A DNA stretch of 64,000 nucleotides from an uncultured Lachnospiraceae bacterium (lineage in GTDB: Bacteria; Bacillota; Clostridia; Lachnospirales; Lachnospiraceae): positions 30,131-94,130 of the forward strand of contig CAMXPV010000010.1 of the NCBI GenBank assembly GCA_947245585.1. The letters run 5' to 3'. Position numbers and translations under genes: made by a program. Below are positions 1-9,394 of the stretch, piece after piece. The notes beneath the pieces are model-generated. The model was not told the DNA's origin and searched no databases. It saw nothing but the letters and a program-made list of their open reading frames with translations. Within the stretch, counting starts at the first letter, position 1. Each line of letters begins with the position of its first letter.

Positions 1-1027
1 TAAAGGTGCAGCCGCAGACAATTGTCAGTATTGTCCGGAGGACTTTGCTTTCCTGAAACAGCCGTAGACAGATCAAAACGATCAGGAAATTAATCACGCT
101 GACCAACAAAAGTTGAAAAAATCCTTCTCTGGCATAACGGGCGTAAGTATAATTTTCCGGCAGTGTCATATTGCCGATAAACAGATACAGGATCTGTACG
201 ATACTGAAAGCCATATATAAAAGACAGAGCATAGAGGTAATGACAATGGCGATCACAGCGTCAAAACGGGTTTTTTCTTCTGTTTTTTCTTTTACTTCCT
301 TTTTGCACAGAACAGATAAAACGGCATAGGAAGAGAAAAAGACTACAACTATAAGAAAAAGTACCTTCGCGGCTGTAAATATATTCATGGCTTTCATAAG
401 CTCGGAAAGCATATTTTCAAAAACGACATCCGCACTGGTAAGCAGCAGGGTCATGAAAAAAAGTATCGGAAGGGCAATGAAAAATCCGGCTAGAGCAGGT
501 AAAAAAAGACTTTTTTTGCCGCTTTTTTCCTGTTTTTTTGCATCAAAATAAGAGATCATGTCCGCGAAGGGGCAAAATAAGCAGAGAAAAAAGGAGCAGG
601 TCGTATGAAAAAAGGCATAAAGATATTTGTTGAAATCCCATTCTTTGTCATCATATACGGTATGGAGCATGAGTACGAGAAACAGGATAAAAATACCACA
701 TTTATTCATGGCAAGAATTTGGGGAGAGACTGTCATGCAGTTAGAAATCCCCAGAAGAGTGATCGCCATTATATAACATATACTGCTTTTTTTGAAGGGA
801 ACCCCTAACTTTTTCATAGAGAAGAAAAAACAGCAAAGGGTTCCGACTACGAAAAAAGGGTAAGTAATCCCAGAAGTATTTCGGTAGAGACAAAAAGCGT
901 AAAAGGCAGAGTAAAGAAGACATCCAATGCCAAAGAGGGGAAATTGCCTTTTCATATTTCTGGTGTATTCGGTTTCGGGTTTTTCTTCCAATTTTTCTGT
1001 GGGTTGTACATAAGCTGTAGATTCCAT
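1..1027 (-). CDS. DUF4173 multi-pass membrane protein (partial, cut by left edge)
   Basis: An open frame runs on the minus strand from ATG 1027 through the left edge, giving about 342 codons without a stop. The protein starts with a charged cytoplasmic stretch of about 27 residues and then shows at least seven hydrophobic segments. The C-terminal visible part contains YARYAREGFFQLL, which I recognise as the signature of the DUF4173 family of bacterial membrane proteins; function is unknown. A strong Shine-Dalgarno (AAAGGAG) lies just before the ATG and inside the end of the upstream regulator gene, only 3 bases away, so the two are probably one operon with the DUF2975 gene. The C-terminus is outside the window. 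Confidence 0.75.
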   Translation of the reverse strand, partial: MESTAYVQPTEKLEEKPETEYTRNMKRQFPLFGIGCLLYSAFYAFCLYRNTSGITYPFFVVGTLCCFFFSMKKLGVPFKKSSICYIMAITLLGISNCMTVSPQILAMNKCGIFILFLVLMLHTVYDDKEWDFNKYLYAFFHTTCSFFLCLFCPFADMISYFDAKKQEKSGKKSLFLPALAGFFIALPILFFMTLLLTSADVVFENMLSELMKAMNIFTAAKVLFLIVVVFFSSYAVLSVLCKKEVKEKTEEKTRFDAVIAIVITSMLCLLYMAFSIVQILYLFIGNMTLPENYTYARYAREGFFQLLLVSVINFLIVLICLRLFQESKVLRTILTIVCGCTF

Positions 1028-1030
1028 AAA

Positions 1031-1261
1031 TTACTCCTTTCCTGTAGACGTATCTTCGTCTTCCACATACTGTAAGATTTCTCCTGGCTGACAATTCAGA
1101 GCTTTGCAGATTTCGTTCAGGGTGGAAAGACGGATCGCCTTTGCCTTATTGTTTTTTAAGATGGACAGATTTGCAAGGGTAATGTCGATCTCGCCGGCAA
1201 GCTCGGTCAGTCCCTTTTTGCGCATCGCCATCATGACATCCAAATTTATGATAATTGCCAT
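1031..1261 (-). CDS. Small XRE-family regulator (YozG-like)
   Basis: This 76-residue protein consists of almost nothing but a Cro/C1-type helix-turn-helix. The recognition region reads ELAGEIDITLANLSILKN and is followed by the typical ICKALNCQPGEILQY tail. Small regulators of this type (YozG-like) are commonly paired with DUF2975 membrane proteins, as here, where that gene lies 49 bases upstream. It probably controls this small membrane-protein operon by binding DNA, perhaps modulated by its membrane partner; that last point is inference from the pairing. Confidence 0.85.
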   Translation of the reverse strand: MAIIINLDVMMAMRKKGLTELAGEIDITLANLSILKNNKAKAIRLSTLNEICKALNCQPGEILQYVEDEDTSTGKE

Positions 1262-1310
1262 AATATACTCACTTTCTTTATTTGATAAACTTTATTTTCT
1301 CTTGCGCCTG

Positions 1311-1757
1311 TTAGATCGTCAGGTCGTTTTCCAATTTATAGGTGACGGCTTTGTCAAAGACCTTTGCCAACACTCTGCTGAAAAGTCCGGCAATCACAAA
1401 GACGAGAATCACGATGCACACAGACGGAGTCAGGTAAAGAAAAAGGCGGCAAGACGTAATGACTGCGATGAAGAAGCTGTAAATGCTCATTTTGTTCAGG
1501 CTTTCCACGTTTTCCCTGATAAAGCAGTCGTCGTTTATCACCGAGCGGAACATGTTCCGAAGCTGTTGTAAAATCAGTACGGCAAAGACACCTGAGAGGA
1601 AGAGAAGCAGGCATAGCGAATAGTAATTCTCCGCGAAGTAACTGTTAAATCTGCCATAAAATTTAATGCTCAGGGGAAGTGTTGCGATTACAACAATTCC
1701 GGCATAGAACATGAAATCCAGTAAAAATTTTGTGAATAATGTCAGTTTGTCTTTCAT
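1311..1757 (-). CDS. DUF2975 membrane protein
   Basis: This is a 148-residue protein with four predicted transmembrane segments, typical in length and layout for DUF2975 (YoaS-like). I chose ATG 1757 because AAAGGAG lies just upstream of it; an earlier in-frame start at 1799 would add 14 residues without a ribosome site. The next gene downstream is a YozG-like regulator, the usual partner. The family has no established biochemical function; a role in sensing at the membrane and controlling the paired regulator is plausible but unproven. Confidence 0.8.
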   Translation of the reverse strand: MKDKLTLFTKFLLDFMFYAGIVVIATLPLSIKFYGRFNSYFAENYYSLCLLLFLSGVFAVLILQQLRNMFRSVINDDCFIRENVESLNKMSIYSFFIAVITSCRLFLYLTPSVCIVILVFVIAGLFSRVLAKVFDKAVTYKLENDLTI

Positions 1758-1942
1758 GATAGACTCCTTTTCTAATCTATTGTGATTTAAAAATAACACA
1801 TGGGAAAATGAATGTCAATAAAGTTTTATTGATTTACGATAAAATTTTATTAAAAATCGATAGTCGAGCTAAACGAGAACTAAAAAAAAATTTCTGAAAG
1901 AGATATATGTGCAGGGTATGAAAGAGTATTCCGTTTAGGAAT

Positions 1943-1971
1943 TTGCTATTTTATTTTCTGTATTTTATAAT
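1943..1971 (+). promoter_or_regulatory. Sigma-A-type promoter for the aldo/keto reductase gene
   Basis: TTGCTA (1943-1948) and a perfect TATAAT (1966-1971) are separated by 17 bases in the AT-rich gap before the gene at 2022. A start near 1978 would leave a leader of about 44 bases that includes AAAGGAG before the ATG. Confidence 0.65.
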
Positions 1972-2021
1972 AAAAAGCATAGGAAAAATGGAGCTGTAAT
2001 TGTAGTAGAAAGGAGTCATTT

Positions 2022-3152
2022 ATGGTTTATCGTGATTTTCAGGGATTGAAATTATCTGCGTTGGGACTGGGTGCGATGCGTCTGCCGGTAATTAATGGCA
2101 ATGATGCAGATCTCGACAGTGCGGCTGTGGAGGAAATGGTTGCTTATGCCATGGAGCACGGCGTCAATTATTATGATACGGCATGGGGTTATCACAGCGG
2201 AAATTCAGAGACGGTAATTGGCAGCGCGCTTAAGAAATATGATCGCGGCAGCTTCTATCTTGCCACAAAATTTCCGGGATATGATCTTTCCAATATGCCG
2301 AAGGTGGAGGAAATCTTTGAAAGGCAGCTTGAAAAATGCGGTGTGGAGTATTTTGATTTTTATCTTTTCCATAATGTTTGCGAGATGAATATCGAAGCCT
2401 ATCTGGATGAGAAATTCGGTATTTTCGAATATCTGATCAGGCAGAAGAATAATGGGCGCATCAAACATCTTGGTTTTTCCGCCCATGGAAGCTGTGAAGT
2501 CATGAAGCGTTTTCTGGAAGCCTACGGCAAGGATATGGAGTTTTGCCAGATTCAGCTTAACTATATTGACTGGACTTTTCAAGATGCGAAGAATAAGGTG
2601 GAGCTGTTAAATTCTTATCATATTCCGGTCTGGGTGATGGAGCCCCTGCGGGGCGGCCGCCTGGCGAAACTTTCTGAGAATGCGGAAAAGATATTGAAGG
2701 AAATACGTCCGGATGATAGCATTCCGGCCTGGGCGTTCCGGTTTTTGCAGACGCTTCCGGAAGTTAAGGTGGTTCTCTCCGGTATGTCTAATTTGGAACA
2801 GCTGAAAGAAAATATTGGTACTTTTGAGACGGATCAGCCTCTTTCCAAAGAAGAAATGGAGTCTCTTCTTACGGTTGCGGACGGCATGTTAAACGGTACA
2901 CTGCCTTGTACGGCATGTCATTATTGTACCAGTCATTGTCCGAAGGGACTTGACATTCCCATGCTCTTGAACCTTTATAATGAACATAACTTTACGGGAG
3001 GCGGTTTTATTGCGCCGATGGCGCTTTCGGCAATGCCACAGGAAAAACAGCCCACTGCCTGCATCGGCTGCCGCAGCTGTGAAAAAGTCTGCCCGCAGCA
3101 GATTAAGATATCCGAAGCGATGGCGGATTTTGGTGAAAAATTGAAAGGGTAG
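2022..3152 (+). CDS. Aldo/keto reductase with C-terminal 4Fe-4S ferredoxin domain
   Basis: The 376-residue protein has an N-terminal aldo/keto reductase barrel with the family tetrad visible as D52, Y57, K83 and H117. The last ~90 residues carry two ferredoxin-type cysteine clusters, CTACHYCTSHCPKG and CIGCRSCEKVCP, predicting two 4Fe-4S centres. This barrel-plus-ferredoxin architecture is common in clostridial oxidoreductases of unknown substrate; electrons would probably pass between an NAD(P)H-dependent carbonyl site and the iron-sulfur centres. ATG 2022 is preceded by AAAGGAG. The epimerase-like gene follows 27 bases downstream and may be cotranscribed. Confidence 0.9.
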   Translation: MVYRDFQGLKLSALGLGAMRLPVINGNDADLDSAAVEEMVAYAMEHGVNYYDTAWGYHSGNSETVIGSALKKYDRGSFYLATKFPGYDLSNMPKVEEIFERQLEKCGVEYFDFYLFHNVCEMNIEAYLDEKFGIFEYLIRQKNNGRIKHLGFSAHGSCEVMKRFLEAYGKDMEFCQIQLNYIDWTFQDAKNKVELLNSYHIPVWVMEPLRGGRLAKLSENAEKILKEIRPDDSIPAWAFRFLQTLPEVKVVLSGMSNLEQLKENIGTFETDQPLSKEEMESLLTVADGMLNGTLPCTACHYCTSHCPKGLDIPMLLNLYNEHNFTGGGFIAPMALSAMPQEKQPTACIGCRSCEKVCPQQIKISEAMADFGEKLKG

Positions 3153-3179
3153 TGATTAAGAAAGAAACGGAGGGATTAC

Positions 3180-4205
3180 ATGAGAGCTTTATTCATAGGC
3201 GGCACCGGGACAATCAGTATGGCGATTGTAAGACAGTTAGCCAAGATACCCTCTTGGGAGGTATGGCTTTTAAACCGTGGAAACAGGACAAAGGATTTAC
3301 CGAAAAATGTACATCAGATGATTGCGGATATCAAGGACGAGGAAGCGGTAAAAGAAAAGATAAGGGATCTCACCTTCGACGTGGTCTGCGAGTTTATAGG
3401 TTTTCACGTGGAGGATGTGGAGAGAGATTACCGGTTATTTAAGGATAAAACAAAACAGTATATCTATATCAGCTCCGCGTCGGCTTATCATAAGCCGGCA
3501 TCAAGCTACATCGTCAACGAGGGGACTACTCTGGCAAATCCTTATTGGCAGTATTCCAGAGATAAGATTGCCAGTGAGGAGTTTTTGATGAAAAAATACC
3601 GTGAAGAAGGATTTCCGGTGACCATTGTGCGGCCTAGCCATACCTATGATGAGCGGCACATTCCCCTTGGCGTTCATGGAAAAAACGGCTTTTGGCAGGT
3701 CATCAAACGCATGATGGAAGGGAAACCTGTTATTATTCAGGGAGACGGGACATCGCTCTGGACGCTCACTTTTAATACGGATTTTGCGGTGGGATATATC
3801 AGTTTGATGGGAAACCGTCATGCCATCGGCGAGGCTTTTCAGATTACGGGGGATGAGACTCTTACATGGAATCAGATTTATGCTACCATTGCGGATGCGC
3901 TTAACGTGGAGTTGAAGCCGTACTATGTAGCATCCGAATATCTGGCGGCGGTGGGAGATAAGTATGGATATGATTTTGAGGGAAGCTTGATCGGGGATAA
4001 ATCGGTTTCTGTGGTTTTTGATAACAGTAAATTGAAAAGACTGTCCCTGGATATGCGTACCCAGGTTCGATTTGACCAGGGTGTCAGGATTGCCCTTGAC
4101 TATGTGCTATCTCACCCGGAGGAGTGCCAGAAGGAGGATCCGGAATTTGATGCCTGGTGCGACCGGGTAATTGCGGCGATTGAAGCATCGAAGGCACAGA
4201 TTTAA
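3180..4205 (+). CDS. NAD-dependent epimerase/dehydratase (extended SDR)
   Basis: The 341-residue protein begins with the Rossmann motif ALFIGGTGTIS and continues as an extended short-chain dehydrogenase. SSASAY provides the conserved serine region, and YSRDK in YWQYSRDKIASEE fits the YxxxK active site. The C-terminal half (IIQGDGTSLWTLTF onward) is the substrate-binding part of the nucleotide-sugar epimerase family. Substrate is not evident; a nucleoside diphosphate sugar is the usual one. Start ATG 3180 has GGAGGG upstream. A perfect hairpin just after the stop separates it from the convergent FlxA-like gene. Confidence 0.85.
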   Translation: MRALFIGGTGTISMAIVRQLAKIPSWEVWLLNRGNRTKDLPKNVHQMIADIKDEEAVKEKIRDLTFDVVCEFIGFHVEDVERDYRLFKDKTKQYIYISSASAYHKPASSYIVNEGTTLANPYWQYSRDKIASEEFLMKKYREEGFPVTIVRPSHTYDERHIPLGVHGKNGFWQVIKRMMEGKPVIIQGDGTSLWTLTFNTDFAVGYISLMGNRHAIGEAFQITGDETLTWNQIYATIADALNVELKPYYVASEYLAAVGDKYGYDFEGSLIGDKSVSVVFDNSKLKRLSLDMRTQVRFDQGVRIALDYVLSHPEECQKEDPEFDAWCDRVIAAIEASKAQI

Positions 4206-4231
4206 TTTCTAAAAGAGTTTTGGGCCAACAA

Positions 4232-4266
4232 AAAGGAGTATTGATTCTATGAAACAATACTCCTTT
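4232..4266. terminator. Bidirectional terminator hairpin
   Basis: A perfect 12-base stem (AAAGGAGTATTG with CAATACTCCTTT) encloses an 11-base loop and sits between two convergent genes. A-rich and T-rich flanks on both sides suit termination in either direction. Confidence 0.75.
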
Positions 4267-4288
4267 AACTGATGAATTTTATATAGGA

Positions 4289-5056
4289 TTACAGTCTCAC
4301 ATCCACAGGATGATAGGGGATGCCGGATTCTTCCAAAACTTCATCGGTTGGAAGGTCAGAAGCGCCCTCTGTTTTTTCCTTTTCATCCCCGCTTCCTGTT
4401 TCCTTCTTTTCATCCTTTGCTTTTGGTTCGTCTGTTTTTTCGTCTGTCGCGGCGCTCTGTAAGGCTTCGCCTGCCTGTATCAGGGAATCCATCTGGGCGG
4501 CGGTAGCTTTCTCGGCGGCTTCCTTTGCCTTGGCAAGTTCAGCTTCCTTCAGACCCACGTTGCTGCTGCCGCCTCTGGCGCTGTCAAGTTTCATCTCGGC
4601 TTCCAGTATGCCTGCTCTGCCTTCCATTTTTGCTGCAACGGTGCCGTTGGCGTTCGCCTGTTTCACGGAAACGTCTGCGGAGATCATGGCCTCCATGCTG
4701 CCTGCAGACATGCCTGCTTTCTGGCTTGCGTTTTGCTTTTTCTGCGGTTTTGTGCCCATCAGGTCGTCGAAGGAGGATTCTTCTTTTTTCTTTTGCCGTT
4801 CCTCTTTTTTTACTTCAATCTGATGTTGGCGAAGCTGTATTTCCAGTTCGCTGATCTGCTTCTGTATTTCCTGCCGTTTTTTCATTTTAGTCTCTGACGG
4901 CATTTCCTGATTGGCGGATACTTCCTTTAACTGTTGCTGTAATCTGTCGATTTGCTGCTGCAGGTTTTTACTTTCCGGATCCATCTGTCCGCCGCCGACA
5001 CCCAATCCTGCCGTGCCGGACTGAAGATTTGTGCTGTTTACTCCGTTAATATTCAT
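4289..5056 (-). CDS. FlxA-like coiled-coil protein
   Basis: This 255-residue hydrophilic protein has no signal peptide or membrane segment. Residues ~25-105 form a glutamine- and lysine-rich coiled coil (LQQQIDRLQQQLKEV and QEIQKQISELEIQLRQHQ) that matches the FlxA-like family. The rest is a low-complexity Ala/Lys/Glu tail. FlxA-type proteins are linked to flagellar regulons in enterics, but in Clostridia the role is unknown. ATG 5056 has AAAGGAGG just upstream. The gene lies alone between two convergent or same-strand units. Confidence 0.7.
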   Translation of the reverse strand: MNINGVNSTNLQSGTAGLGVGGGQMDPESKNLQQQIDRLQQQLKEVSANQEMPSETKMKKRQEIQKQISELEIQLRQHQIEVKKEERQKKKEESSFDDLMGTKPQKKQNASQKAGMSAGSMEAMISADVSVKQANANGTVAAKMEGRAGILEAEMKLDSARGGSSNVGLKEAELAKAKEAAEKATAAQMDSLIQAGEALQSAATDEKTDEPKAKDEKKETGSGDEKEKTEGASDLPTDEVLEESGIPYHPVDVRL

Positions 5057-5224
5057 AGCTGCCTCCTTTTATGTAATCATAGTCTGGATATGCGGGAAAA
5101 GATTTCCGATTACATAGCCTGATTGTGTTTGTTATTAAGTTTTTCGACATATCTCTTATTTTAGGAAAGAGAGAATGTTGTGAGGGGCCGTTTATCGGTT
5201 GTGAGAGAAAAACAGCCGGACTTT

Positions 5225-6634
5225 TTAAGTCTCCGGAATTTGCAGCATCACCCGCAATACGCAGCATTCCTCCCCTTCCCGCACTTCTTTTCTGATTTCA
5301 ATGTCACCCAGATATTTGCGGGCCGCATGGCGGATGTTGGCAAGTCCGAATCCGTGGCCTTCCCCTGTCTTGGATGTGCGTGGCAGACCGCTTATTGGAT
5401 CAATCTCTAATTTTCCTCTATAGCTGTTAGATATCTCAATTATATACATATTTTTTCTGCGGCCGGAAACAAGAGAAACCTGCGGTGTTTTGCCGGGAGA
5501 AAACTTTTCCCGCTCCACGGCCTCAATCGCATTGGACAGGGCGTTGTTTAAAATAATGCTGATATCAAAGGAATTGACCATATCGGTCATTGGATAGTGA
5601 AAGTTACAGGAAAAGGAGATGCCTTTTTCCTCCATTTCCATTTTTCTGCCGGAAAGAATTACGTCGGTTACTGGATTTCCGCTGTTTACGCCGAGAAAGG
5701 ACGCTGTCATTTCCTCGTTAAGTTTGTCCGTATATTGCTGCGCTGCGTCAAATTCACCCCTGTCATAGAGCTGTTTTATGGTCATAAGGTGGTTTCCCAC
5801 ATCGTGGCGCAGGCCGCGCATATCCCGGTATAGCTGTTCCATTTCGCTGATGTGGTTTTGCAGGTCGGCCATCTGTGCAGAAAAAATTTCCTGCTGCCTG
5901 TCTTCCTCCTGTTTTGTTTTCCACTGGCGGAACACATAGGCAGTTACCAGAATTACGGCGAAAGAGAGCAGGGTAAAGAGCGACATGATAAGGTCATAAC
6001 TGCCATATAGATTATAGATACTTTTTCCGACATCACGCTCATAAATATTTCTATAATAATCAAGTACATAGTAGGAAACCACGCCCAAAAGGGAAGGTGT
6101 GGAGAGCAATAAAAATTCTCTGCCATCCATGTGTTCGCGTTTCTGTCCGTAAGACCACAGCATACATTTGACAGCGCTGTATAAAAGAAAAAAAGCAAAT
6201 ATATCATAGCTGAAAATAGTGATAAAAACAAATTCCAAAAACCACCACAGATCTTCTTTCATCGAAAAAATCTGATAAAACAAATTGGAAACTTCGTTAT
6301 TCATATGGACGACAATACGGAAAGTCTGCCACCGCAGACAGAAGAATGTGGTTACGAGAAAAAGTTTTTGAAGAAAGTATTTTCTGTCAAGCAGGCTCAT
6401 CACCAAAAATACCATCAAGGTGCCTATCGCATAGGCCAGTACGTTATTGATGTACCAGGGCATGTAGCTAAGAATGAGCATGGTTATCGCATAGGCCCCG
6501 CCTGCGATCCATGCTTTTTTTCTTTGATCCAAAAACGATCTGATCCAAACAACGCAGCAGTAGGCATTGGTCAGAATTATGCTGATTCCGTCGATATGAG
6601 TGACTATCTCATAACCTAATTCCAGATTGCTCAT
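5225..6634 (-). CDS. AgrC-like sensor histidine kinase (GHKL family)
   Basis: The N-terminal ~230 residues contain about six to seven membrane segments, followed by a coiled-coil dimerisation helix and the H-box RGLRHDVGNHLMTI with the phospho-acceptor histidine. The ATP-binding GHKL domain shows the N-box LNNALSNAIEAV and the G-box GHGFGLANI. This is the layout of peptide-sensing AgrC/VirS-type kinases (469 residues, usual length). Its ATG overlaps the stop of the upstream response-regulator gene by 4 bases, indicating translational coupling. No candidate signal-peptide gene was seen next to it. Confidence 0.88.
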   Translation of the reverse strand: MSNLELGYEIVTHIDGISIILTNAYCCVVWIRSFLDQRKKAWIAGGAYAITMLILSYMPWYINNVLAYAIGTLMVFLVMSLLDRKYFLQKLFLVTTFFCLRWQTFRIVVHMNNEVSNLFYQIFSMKEDLWWFLEFVFITIFSYDIFAFFLLYSAVKCMLWSYGQKREHMDGREFLLLSTPSLLGVVSYYVLDYYRNIYERDVGKSIYNLYGSYDLIMSLFTLLSFAVILVTAYVFRQWKTKQEEDRQQEIFSAQMADLQNHISEMEQLYRDMRGLRHDVGNHLMTIKQLYDRGEFDAAQQYTDKLNEEMTASFLGVNSGNPVTDVILSGRKMEMEEKGISFSCNFHYPMTDMVNSFDISIILNNALSNAIEAVEREKFSPGKTPQVSLVSGRRKNMYIIEISNSYRGKLEIDPISGLPRTSKTGEGHGFGLANIRHAARKYLGDIEIRKEVREGEECCVLRVMLQIPET

Positions 6635-7389
6635 TTCATCTCCAAGTCCTTTTGTCGGTTGATATACTGCATATACTGCCGCACAAATCCGGGAAACTGC
6701 TTTTTTGACAATAGAGCCGTGCCCTGTTCCAACCAGACGGTTGCGGCGTTATATTTTTCCACATATTTTAAATTTACCAGATAAGCTCGGTGGGTGCGGT
6801 AAAAATCTGTCCCGGCCTGTTCGGAGAGATCGGTCAGTTTCCCGTAGTATTCGATATCGCCGTTTACCGTATGAAGCATGACTTTACGGTTGAAAACTTC
6901 TGCGTAAATGATATCTGAAAAACGCACCCGGATAGACAAACCACCCCGTTTTACAAGGAGCATGGGTTCTTCGTGCCGCGGCTGATGTTCTTCCTTTTTC
7001 CGGGACTTTTCGGTTTTTGCTCTGTCCTGAAGCTGCCCCAGGGCTCTGTCCAAAATTTCCAATAATTTTTCCTCTGAAAAGGGTTTGATTAAATAGTGGA
7101 AAGCGCCCACATCAAAGGCCTCATAGACATATTCTGCAATGGCTGTCACAAAAATAATGATGGTTTTCCATCCCTGTCTGCGCAGTTTGCGCGCAATTTC
7201 CATTCCGTTTTTTCCCGACATCTGGATATCCAGAAAAAGAAGATCCGGTTCCGGATGCGTCAGGACTTCTTCCCCTGAGTTGCAGCAGATGATCCGACAG
7301 TAAATATTTCGTTCCAGAAAAAACCGTTCTGCATGTTTGCGCAAAATATTTTGTAGTGCCTTGTCGTCATCACAGATTATAAGAGTCAT
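6631..7389 (-). CDS. AgrA-like LytTR response regulator
   Basis: Residues 1-~125 form a receiver domain with the acidic pocket CDDD, the phospho-acceptor aspartate in LLFLDIQMSG, the conserved threonine in IFVTA and the lysine in LIKPF. A charged linker leads to a C-terminal LytTR DNA-binding domain (residues ~145-250, with FYRTHRAYLVNLKYV). This pairs with the kinase encoded immediately downstream. LytTR regulators bind direct repeats upstream of target promoters; no target was identified here. The start at 7389 has only a weak ribosome site (GGGAAAAAAG). Confidence 0.9.
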   Translation of the reverse strand: MTLIICDDDKALQNILRKHAERFFLERNIYCRIICCNSGEEVLTHPEPDLLFLDIQMSGKNGMEIARKLRRQGWKTIIIFVTAIAEYVYEAFDVGAFHYLIKPFSEEKLLEILDRALGQLQDRAKTEKSRKKEEHQPRHEEPMLLVKRGGLSIRVRFSDIIYAEVFNRKVMLHTVNGDIEYYGKLTDLSEQAGTDFYRTHRAYLVNLKYVEKYNAATVWLEQGTALLSKKQFPGFVRQYMQYINRQKDLEMK

Positions 7390-7464
7390 GGTTTCTTTTT
7401 TCCCATCCTGTTTTTCTATTTCACTTATAAAATCGGCTTTTTTGTTTATTTTCCCCTTGAAGAT

Positions 7465-7493
7465 GTTATAAAATGCCCTTTTTTTGTCGTAAA
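7465..7493 (-). promoter_or_regulatory. Promoter for the AgrA/AgrC-like operon
   Basis: Read on the minus strand, TTTACG and TATAAC are 17 bases apart, about 75 bases upstream of the response-regulator start. Confidence 0.45.
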
Positions 7494-7557
7494 AAAAAGG
7501 ATCAACTAAATTTTACTACTTCGGGACAGAAATGAAAATATATGGTACACTGAAAAC

Positions 7558-7899
7558 ATGGATGACGGAAAGGTAATATTAAAAAAAATTATTATAACAG
7601 ACACGGAAGAGCCAGATATGCCGCAGGAAGAGTCTGCTGCCCCGACTCTCTCGGAAGATATCAAGATGTTGGTAACCAGCATGATTCATAAGGGAGAGGA
7701 ATCTTTTGCGAGGGTTTCCTTTTTGCGCGGAAGCGACTGGGCAGAAGGAATTGTGCCGGGAGGACGGATTGAGAAGTCGGAAGGTTTCAATGAGGAGGAG
7801 ATTGAGAAACTGGAGGCCTATCTTGCGGGTGAGGAGGCAATGATTTTGAAACAGGCGAAGGGGGTCAATCCGCTTAGAAATCTATTTGAATTACCATAA
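7558..7899 (+). CDS. Hypothetical acidic protein
   Basis: This 113-residue soluble protein is not recognised. It is acidic, without membrane segments, and has a helical C-terminus (EEEIEKLEAYLAGEE). The start is uncertain. ATG 7558 lies about 7 bases after an extended -10 (TGGTACACT, 7543-7551), so that start would give a leaderless message, unusual in Firmicutes. ATG 7618, 20 codons later, has a weak GGAAGAG in front and would give a 93-residue protein. An MgtC-like gene follows 41 bases downstream. Confidence 0.6.
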   Translation: MDDGKVILKKIIITDTEEPDMPQEESAAPTLSEDIKMLVTSMIHKGEESFARVSFLRGSDWAEGIVPGGRIEKSEGFNEEEIEKLEAYLAGEEAMILKQAKGVNPLRNLFELP

Positions 7900-7940
7900 A
7901 AAGCGGATCATAAGGTCTGGCTGAACTGGAGGAGATACAT

Positions 7941-8624
7941 ATGATATTCGGGGATTTTTCGGAATGGACAGCACAGAATCTGATCATACGTGTTATGGTG
8001 GCCGTGGTGCTTGGAGGTATCATTGGATTGGACCGGGGGATGAAACATCGCGGTGCAGGCACGAAGACAATTACGGTGGTCTGTCTTGCCTCCACCCTGG
8101 TCATGTTGACAGAACAGTATATCCAGGTGAATTTTCCGGGACTTGCCAACATGAATCGTTTGGCGGCGCAGGTAATCAGCGGTGTCGGTTTTCTCGGCGT
8201 GGGTACGATTATCATTTCAAACCATCGGGTAAAAGGTCTGACGACAGCCGCTACTCTCTGGGCAAGCGCCAGTATCGGACTGGCAGTGGGGATCGGCTTT
8301 ATCGACGGAGGCGTACTGATCACGTTGGTAATGTTGGTTTTTCTACATTTACTTCCCTTTGTGGAACGATTTGTCACCAGAAAGTCTCATTATTGTAATG
8401 TGATCATTGATATGGAGGAGAGCCGCCACCTTCAGGCAGTGATTCAGGATCTTCGGGCAGCGGATATTGAAATCGACTCTATGGAAATCAATTCTCCCCG
8501 CACTGCGGGAGACAATGCCACGGCTCATCTTGTGCTGCACACGAAAAAGGCCATGGAACATATGGAGATTTATGCGATCATTACAAAGTCGGACAAGGTG
8601 GTATCGGTAGACTTTTTAGGCTGA
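7941..8624 (+). CDS. MgtC/SapB family membrane protein
   Basis: The 227-residue protein has four to five hydrophobic segments in the first ~145 residues with the MgtC signatures [19 protein letters not shown] and [13 protein letters not shown] soluble C-terminal domain of ~80 residues (from [11 protein letters not shown]) resembles an ACT-like fold, as in longer MgtC proteins. The family is linked to survival at low magnesium and to modulation of F-type ATP synthase in some bacteria; the role here is inferred only from the family. GGAGGAG precedes the ATG. Confidence 0.88.
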   Translation: MIFGDFSEWTAQNLIIRVMVAVVLGGIIGLDRGMKHRGAGTKTITVVCLASTLVMLTEQYIQVNFPGLANMNRLAAQVISGVGFLGVGTIIISNHRVKGLTTAATLWASASIGLAVGIGFIDGGVLITLVMLVFLHLLPFVERFVTRKSHYCNVIIDMEESRHLQAVIQDLRAADIEIDSMEINSPRTAGDNATAHLVLHTKKAMEHMEIYAIITKSDKVVSVDFLG

Positions 8625-8641
8625 AAAGAGGGGGTTTGTAT

Positions 8642-9394
8642 ATGAAATTTATTTCCTGGAATGTAAACGGTTTAAGGGCCTGCATGGGCAAGGGATTTTT
8701 AAATTTTTTTAAAGAGCAGGACGCGGATATTTTTTGCCTGCAGGAGACAAAACTGCAGGAAGGCCAGATTGACTTGGAGCTTCCAGGCTTCTATCAATAC
8801 TGGAATTATGCGGAAAAGAAGGGATATTCGGGAACAGCGGTTTTTACAAAGGAAGAGCCGTTACAAGTTACCTATGGCATCGGCATAGAAGAACACGACC
8901 ACGAAGGGCGTGTGATCACACTGGAATATCCGGATTTCTATTTTATCACCGTGTATACGCCCAATTCCCAGAATGAGCTTGCAAGACTGCCTTACCGTAT
9001 GAAATGGGAGGATGATTTTCTTTCTTATTTGAAGAGCCTGGAGGAGAAGAAGCCGGTTGTCATTTGCGGGGATCTGAATGTGGCACACAAAGAGATTGAC
9101 CTGAAAAATCCCAAGTCGAATCATAAGAATGCCGGATTTACAGACGAGGAGAGGGAAAAATTTACGGCCCTGACACAGGCCGGGTTTATCGATACTTTCC
9201 GCTATTTTTATCCTGATGTGAAGGACGTTTATTCCTGGTGGTCCTACCGCTTTAAGGCACGGGAAAAAAATGCGGGATGGCGCATTGACTATTTTGTGGT
9301 ATCTGAGGCGTTAAAAGAGCGGTTGGAGGATGCCATGATCTATCATGAAGTGATGGGATCGGATCACTGCCCTGTGGGGCTTAAACTGCGCTGA
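8642..9394 (+). CDS. exoA: Exodeoxyribonuclease III
   Basis: This 250-residue protein is a complete exonuclease III / AP endonuclease: metal and catalytic residues are visible in [23 protein letters not shown] and GSDHCPV. It removes nucleotides 3'-5' and cleaves DNA at abasic sites in base excision repair. ATG 8642 is used because GAGGGGG lies 8 bases upstream; an upstream TTG at 8636 would clash with that site. The 3' end overlaps the convergent SGNH-protein gene by 31 bases. Confidence 0.95.
   Translation: MKFISWNVNGLRACMGKGFLNFFKEQDADIFCLQETKLQEGQIDLELPGFYQYWNYAEKKGYSGTAVFTKEEPLQVTYGIGIEEHDHEGRVITLEYPDFYFITVYTPNSQNELARLPYRMKWEDDFLSYLKSLEEKKPVVICGDLNVAHKEIDLKNPKSNHKNAGFTDEEREKFTALTQAGFIDTFRYFYPDVKDVYSWWSYRFKAREKNAGWRIDYFVVSEALKERLEDAMIYHEVMGSDHCPVGLKLR

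Noticed and set aside
741..1094. Minus-strand 117-residue frame near the left end
   Set aside because: It lies in another frame over the DUF4173 gene and across the end of the XRE gene, and is low-complexity.
4320..4854. Plus-strand frames across the FlxA-like gene
   Set aside because: They are serine/phenylalanine-rich mirror images of a lysine/glutamate-rich coding region and lack ribosome sites.
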